This document shows, piece by piece, positions 59,888 through 64,000 of a stretch of DNA of 64,000 nt. Origin of the DNA: Leucaena leucocephala (taxonomy: Eukaryota; Streptophyta; Magnoliopsida; Fabales; Fabaceae); NCBI GenBank assembly GCA_037074615.1, contig CM073562.1, forward strand, positions 5,751,001 through 5,815,000, read 5' to 3'. The notes beneath the pieces were generated by a model. That model was not told where the DNA came from and did not search any database. It worked only from the letters and a program-made list of their open reading frames with translations. The position numbers were made by a program, and so were the translations under genes. Each line of letters begins with the position of its first letter. Positions within the stretch are counted from its first letter, which is position 1.

Positions 59888-60650
59888 AATCCCTTAACTC
59901 AAAATTTCCCAAAACCTAAAAAATTGAACTGACCTAGCTTTCCTTCATTAAGAACCCGAAGCACACATGGTAGATACTGACCAAAGTTTGCGAAATCGAA
60001 CCCATATCAAGATCAAGCATGAATTGCCCACTGTGACAAACCCATATAGAAAACGTGCAGGAAGCAACAAATCATCACAGAAAAAAACTGACAACGACAA
60101 CCAAATGTCGAGAAAATGCGTCGAAAACAATTCAGTGACGATTTTGAATCTCAAATTGAGAATTTATGAGGAAGGGATTAAACAAACAGTTTAAAAGAAG
60201 AAACTTTCAGTCATCTGAAGAAATACACAAATTCGAAACACAGTGAAGAAGGAAAACCACGAAGAAAGCAAGAACCAAAGGAAATTACAGAGCAAGAAAG
60301 CTATGGAGTGCAAGAGAGGTTAAAGGGGAAGCGAGTTGAGGAACTGAGCAACGGGTAGAGATTACTGAAGAAGGCTCTTTCGGGTAACCAGAGAAGAGAG
60401 AGAATACTGAAGAAGGCTCTTTCGGGTAATCAGAGAAGAGAGAGAGTACTGAAGAAGGCTCTTCTTTTCTCATTAAATTTAGTCACACAAAAAGACATGT
60501 TTGCTTAACGTTTGTTCACAGGAGATCATGAATGCCCCCACACAGTCAACCAAATCCCTTTATTATTATTATTAATGGTAAAACATGTCTTTTTTCTTTT
60601 TGCCAAAACTATATACTTTTACTTTACTTTCATTTATTGTTTATTTGGAG
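59888..60650 (-). promoter_or_regulatory. MKP1 leader and upstream region, with 42-bp repeat
   Basis: Directly upstream of the MKP1 start. A 42-bp unit (tactgaagaaggctctttcg...) runs at 60363, 60405 and, in part, 60447-60463, about 0.5 kb above the start; on the gene strand it gives CT-rich leader-like sequence. The minus-strand frame 60285-60473 (EPSSVFSLFSGYPK repeated) is only this repeat. Beyond 60500 the DNA turns AT-rich and meets the copia-3 LTR. Confidence 0.5.
60363..60463. repeat. 42-bp tandem repeat, 2.4 copies
   Basis: Spacing of the tactgaagaaggctct motif is 42 bp twice; the second copy differs from the first at few bases. In the presumed leader or promoter of MKP1. Confidence 0.9.
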
Positions 60651-61031
60651 GATAGGCTAAGATCCCGAAAATAGCAAAAATTATTTTTTTATTATAAAAT
60701 AAGAGAAGATGAAAAAGTTAAAGAGGAGAATAAATAATAAGATAAAAGAGTGAAATGGGAGGCAATAGAATATCTTTCATATGCTTGTATATTCACTTGT
60801 TCAAATGCATTCTACATAGCCACTATTTATAGGCCACAACTATTAAAAACTAAACATAAGGTTACAAAGGATTAAACATGAATAAAATGCCATTAAACAC
60901 AAGAAATCTCTCTCAAGTTATTCAAAAAGGAAGTTATAGTTTTATGGCATAAAGGCAAGAAGGAATCCTAAAAGGAATCTCAAGAGGTAGAAGTTATATG
61001 GGCATCCACATGTGCAAGAATATTTGCAACA
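60650..61031 (-). repeat. copia-3 3' LTR (outer end uncertain)
   Basis: On the minus strand the LTR starts TGTTGCAAATATTCTTGCAC immediately after the polypurine tract. The other end is placed roughly from the change in composition; the partner LTR is outside the window. Confidence 0.6.
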
Positions 61032-61242
61032 CTCCCCCTTAGATGTCCATGACAGATATTGTGCCTCATTAAAACCTTATTAGGAAAAATCCATTGGGAC
61101 AAAAATCTAGTGAAGGAAAAAGAGTACACAATATTTATTTAAGTTTCCTTATCAAAAACCTTTTCAAGAAAACCCAGTAAAAAACAAAATCCTTAAAATG
61201 AAGAGTACATCAAGTACTTGTTTACTCCCCCTGATGACGTTG

Positions 61243-62625
61243 TCAATTTATGTCTTTGAATCTGCCCATTTCAATACCATACACTAACTTCTCAAATGGC
61301 TTAGTTGGTAGTGTCTTGATAAACAAATCTACAAGGTTGTCACATGATCGAATTTGCTGAACATCTATATCACTATTCTTCATAAGATCACGAGTAAAAA
61401 AGAATTTTGGAGAAATATGTTTTGTTCTATCTCCTTTGATATATCCTCCTTTCAATTGAGCTATGCATGATGTATTATCTTCATATAATATTGTTGGAAA
61501 CTCTTGTTCTGGAAGTGGACCACTTATTCTTTATATATGTTGGATTACTAACCTTAGCCAAACATATTCTCGACTTGCCTCATGAACTGCAATTATTTCT
61601 GCATGATTTGATGAGGTAGCTGATAAAATTTGCTTTATCAAACGCCAAGATATAGCTATACCTCCACAAGTAAATAAATATCCTATGTGAGATCTACCTT
61701 TATGTGGATCTGCTAAAAATCCTGCATCTGTATAACCAATCAATTGTGATTCGGATTCATTAGAATAAAATAATCACATATCAATTGTCCCTCGAAGGTA
61801 TCAAAATATATGTTTAACTCTATTCCAATATATTCTTGTTGGAGAAGAACTAAATCTTACCAATAAACTTACAGCAAATGCAATATCAGGTCATGTCGAA
61901 TTAGCAAGATATATTAGTGCCCCTATAACACTAAGATATGGTACTTCTGGACTAAGAAGTTCTTCATTTTCCTCTTGAGGGCAAAAATGATCTTTTTCTT
62001 TAACTAGCGATTTCACAACCATTGGAGTAGTTAATGGATGTGCTTTATCCATATAAAATTGCTAAGCTGATTGATGAAGAAAAATTCCATTTGTTAAGTG
62101 CTTGATTTGTAAACCGAGACAAAATTTTATTTTTTCAAGATATTTCATTTCAAATTATCTCTTTAAACAATCCATTATTTTTTGAAGCTCTTCAGGAGTT
62201 CCAATTATATTCAAGTCATCCACATATACATCAATTATAACAAATTCTGATATATTCCTTTTTATAAAAACACATGGGCTAATTGAGTCATTTTTATAGC
62301 CTGCTTTCAACAAATATTCACTTAGACGGTTATACCACATTCTTTTAGATTGTTTTAATCCGTATAAGGATTTATGCAAACGAATTGCTTAATTTTCTCG
62401 AGAATTCTTACATGCTTCAGGTAATTTAAATCCTTAAGGGATTTTCATATAAATTTCAGTATCTAAAGAACCATATAAGTATGCTGTAACAACATCCATT
62501 AGACGCATATCAAGTCTTTCATGCACTGCCAAACTAATTAGATATCTTAAAGTAATTGTATCCACCACAGGAGAATATGTTTCTTCATAATCAATGTCAG
62601 GTCTTTGCGAAAAACCTTGTACCAC
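61243..62625 (-). pseudogene. copia-3 reverse transcriptase and RNase H
   Basis: 62434-62625 reads MVQGFSQRPDIDYEETYSPV and LMDVVTAYLYGSLDTEIYM; 62155-62379 reads [18 protein letters not shown] and the catalytic DVYVDDLNIIGT; 61531-61743 holds RNase H (GYTDAGFLADPHKGRSHIGY); 61243-61455 its end (NLVDLFIKTLPTKPFEKLV). Stops separate the pieces. Confidence 0.88.
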
Positions 62626-62639
62626 AAGTCGTACTTTAT

Positions 62640-64000
62640 ATCTAACAACCTCATTTTTCTCATTTTATTTTCACACAAAAACCCATCTATACCCAACTAG
62701 TTTAACAACATTCGGTATTTGAACTATAGGTCTAAAAATTTCACGTTTTAAAAGTGAATTCAATTCTGCTTGAATTACGTCTTTCCATTTTGGCCAATCA
62801 TTTCTATGTTTACATTCTTTAACTGACCTAGGTTCAAGATCCTCACTTTAATTAGTTATTTCAACAGCAACACTGTATGAAAAAAATATCGTCGACGACT
62901 ATCTTTTCTTGGTTCCACCTTTTTTCCGTAGTGATATAACTTATCGAGATCTCTTCATTATTTTCAGGTACCTAACCTCTTCTGGGGTTTTTTAATTTGT
63001 TATGTCCTGGGTATCTCCTATAAGATCAGCCTCCTCAATTTGACCATCTTGATTGTTTACTCTTTTCTTTCTAGAATTTTTATCTTTGGAACTGATTGGT
63101 CTACCACACTTCAAACATGGTTTACTTTCATTTTCACTTGCTACTTGTCCTGTTGGGACATCAATTCGAATTGGAGTATTTTCAGCTGAAATATGAGATT
63201 TAATAATTCTCTTGGGGTTAGTAAATGCATCTGGCAGTTGATTTGCAATATTTTGCAAATGAATTATTTTTTGAACTTCTAACTCACATATTTGTGTTCG
63301 AGGATCTAAATGAGACAACGATAATACTTTCCATGTGATTTCTTTATCCAACTGCTTATTATCTCCTCCTAATGTTAGAAAATTTGTCTCATCAAAATGA
63401 CAATTATTGAAACGTGCCGTAAACAAATCTCCCGTTAATGGTTCTAAATACTTGATTATGGAAGGAGATTCATAACCAATATATATCCCTAACCTTCTCT
63501 GAGGTCTTATCTTTATGCGTTATGGTGGAGCAATTGGGACAAATATCGCACATCTAAAAATTCTAAAATGAGAAATATTGGACTTTTTACCAAAAGTCAA
63601 TTGTAATGGAGAGAATTTATGATAAATTGTTGGCCTGATGCGTATAATTGTTGATGCATGTAAAATTGCATGTCCTCAAGCTAAAATGTGAAGTTTTGTT
63701 CTCATAAGTATTAGTCTAGCAATCAATTGGAGGCATTTAATTAATGGTTCTGTTAAACCATTTTGAGTGTGGACATGAGCAACAGATTTTTTCACTATTA
63801 TTCCAGTTGCCATGCAATAATCATTAAACTTTTGCGATGAAAACTCACTCGTATTATCAAGACGAATTGTCTTAATTGCATATTCTAAAAATTGTGCTCT
63901 TAATCGAATTATTTGAGCAAGTAATCTAGCAAATGCTAAATTACGTATAGATAATAAATACACATGTGATCATCTTGTAGATGCATATATTAAAACCATA
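62640..64000 (-). pseudogene. copia-3 linker and integrase
   Basis: 62992-63426 is the variable region between integrase and RT; its start FNNCHFDETNFLTLGGD is typical of the integrase end of this group. 63676-63963 holds the core piece TIRLDNTSEFSSQKFNDYC, then HVHTQNGLTEPLIKCLQLIA, where the expected pattern is TPQQNGLAESLIKR; the Asp of the first motif is kept and the second motif's Glu is kept. Continues past the window edge. Confidence 0.85.

Larger units (their letters stand above)
60650..64000 (-). mobile_element. Ty1/copia retrotransposon copia-3, 3' part (runs off the window)
   Basis: Minus-strand element: 3' LTR up to 61031, polypurine tract (ctaagggggag on the minus strand, 61032-61042), then RNase H, reverse transcriptase, a linker, and integrase up to the window edge. 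The LTR's outer edge is not fixed (somewhere in 60640-60710), so no target duplication could be tested. Stops and shifts break the polyprotein. LTR and protein sequence differ from copia-1 and copia-2. Confidence 0.9.

Noticed and set aside
60285..60473. 62-residue minus-strand frame with a repeated 14-residue unit
   Set aside because: It is the 42-bp tandem repeat in the MKP1 leader region; no conserved domain.
1..64000. tRNA, rRNA or microRNA genes
   Set aside because: No tRNA B-box with a plausible cloverleaf, no rRNA sequence and no convincing microRNA-type hairpin was found by eye; a tRNAscan and covariance search would be needed to exclude them.

Overview
The window is nuclear DNA of a flowering plant, most likely a eudicot. 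It is AT-rich with long gene-poor stretches. Genes are split by GT-AG introns, and the recognisable families are plant ones: ABCB transporter, DUF674, organelle-type RRM, PPR, laccase, GLCAT14 and MKP1. Ty1/copia elements and MITEs are common. I cannot name the species.

Layout. 1-4170 (minus) is the 5' part of an ABCB6/ABCB20-type transporter gene (four exons seen; the rest lies left of the window), with a LINE-like scrap in an intron. 4.2-12.2 kb is intergenic and holds an inverted pair of MITE-like elements and a DUF674 relic near 9.5 kb. 12179-14147 (minus) is an apparently intact two-exon DUF674 gene. 15-18.5 kb holds three TIR-type elements, one with a dense G-tract. 18542-19907 (minus) is a complete four-exon gene for a 94-residue RRM protein. 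A 4.9-kb copia element (20022-24925) has inserted 115 bp upstream of its ATG, in the same orientation. A broken PPR gene (26.9-28.4 kb) follows, then a decayed duplicate of the RRM locus (28.56-30.3 kb) that keeps the empty insertion site. 30.1-31.4 kb is a local tandem duplication plus a MITE. 33.9-34.8 kb is a frameshifted DUF674 pseudogene. 35116-41839 is a second copia element. 43089-49964 is bounded by matching 138-bp inverted repeats and contains a GLCAT14 exon fragment, a laccase 3' fragment and a 21-bp minisatellite with a 119-bp higher-order repeat; it looks like a Pack-MULE. 50-55 kb is gene-poor. 55368-59887 (minus) is MKP1, a MAP-kinase phosphatase gene, with its own 19-codon last exon beyond a 2-kb intron. 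60.6-64 kb is a third copia element running off the window.

Three genes look functional: DUF674, the RRM gene and MKP1. ABCB is partial but undamaged in the part seen. The genes do not form a pathway. The main story is mobile-element remodelling: a host segment duplicated, one copy hit by a retrotransposon whose LTR now points at the gene, the other copy decayed, and host exons apparently captured by a DNA transposon. All splice sites were read by eye from GT/AG signals and family conservation.
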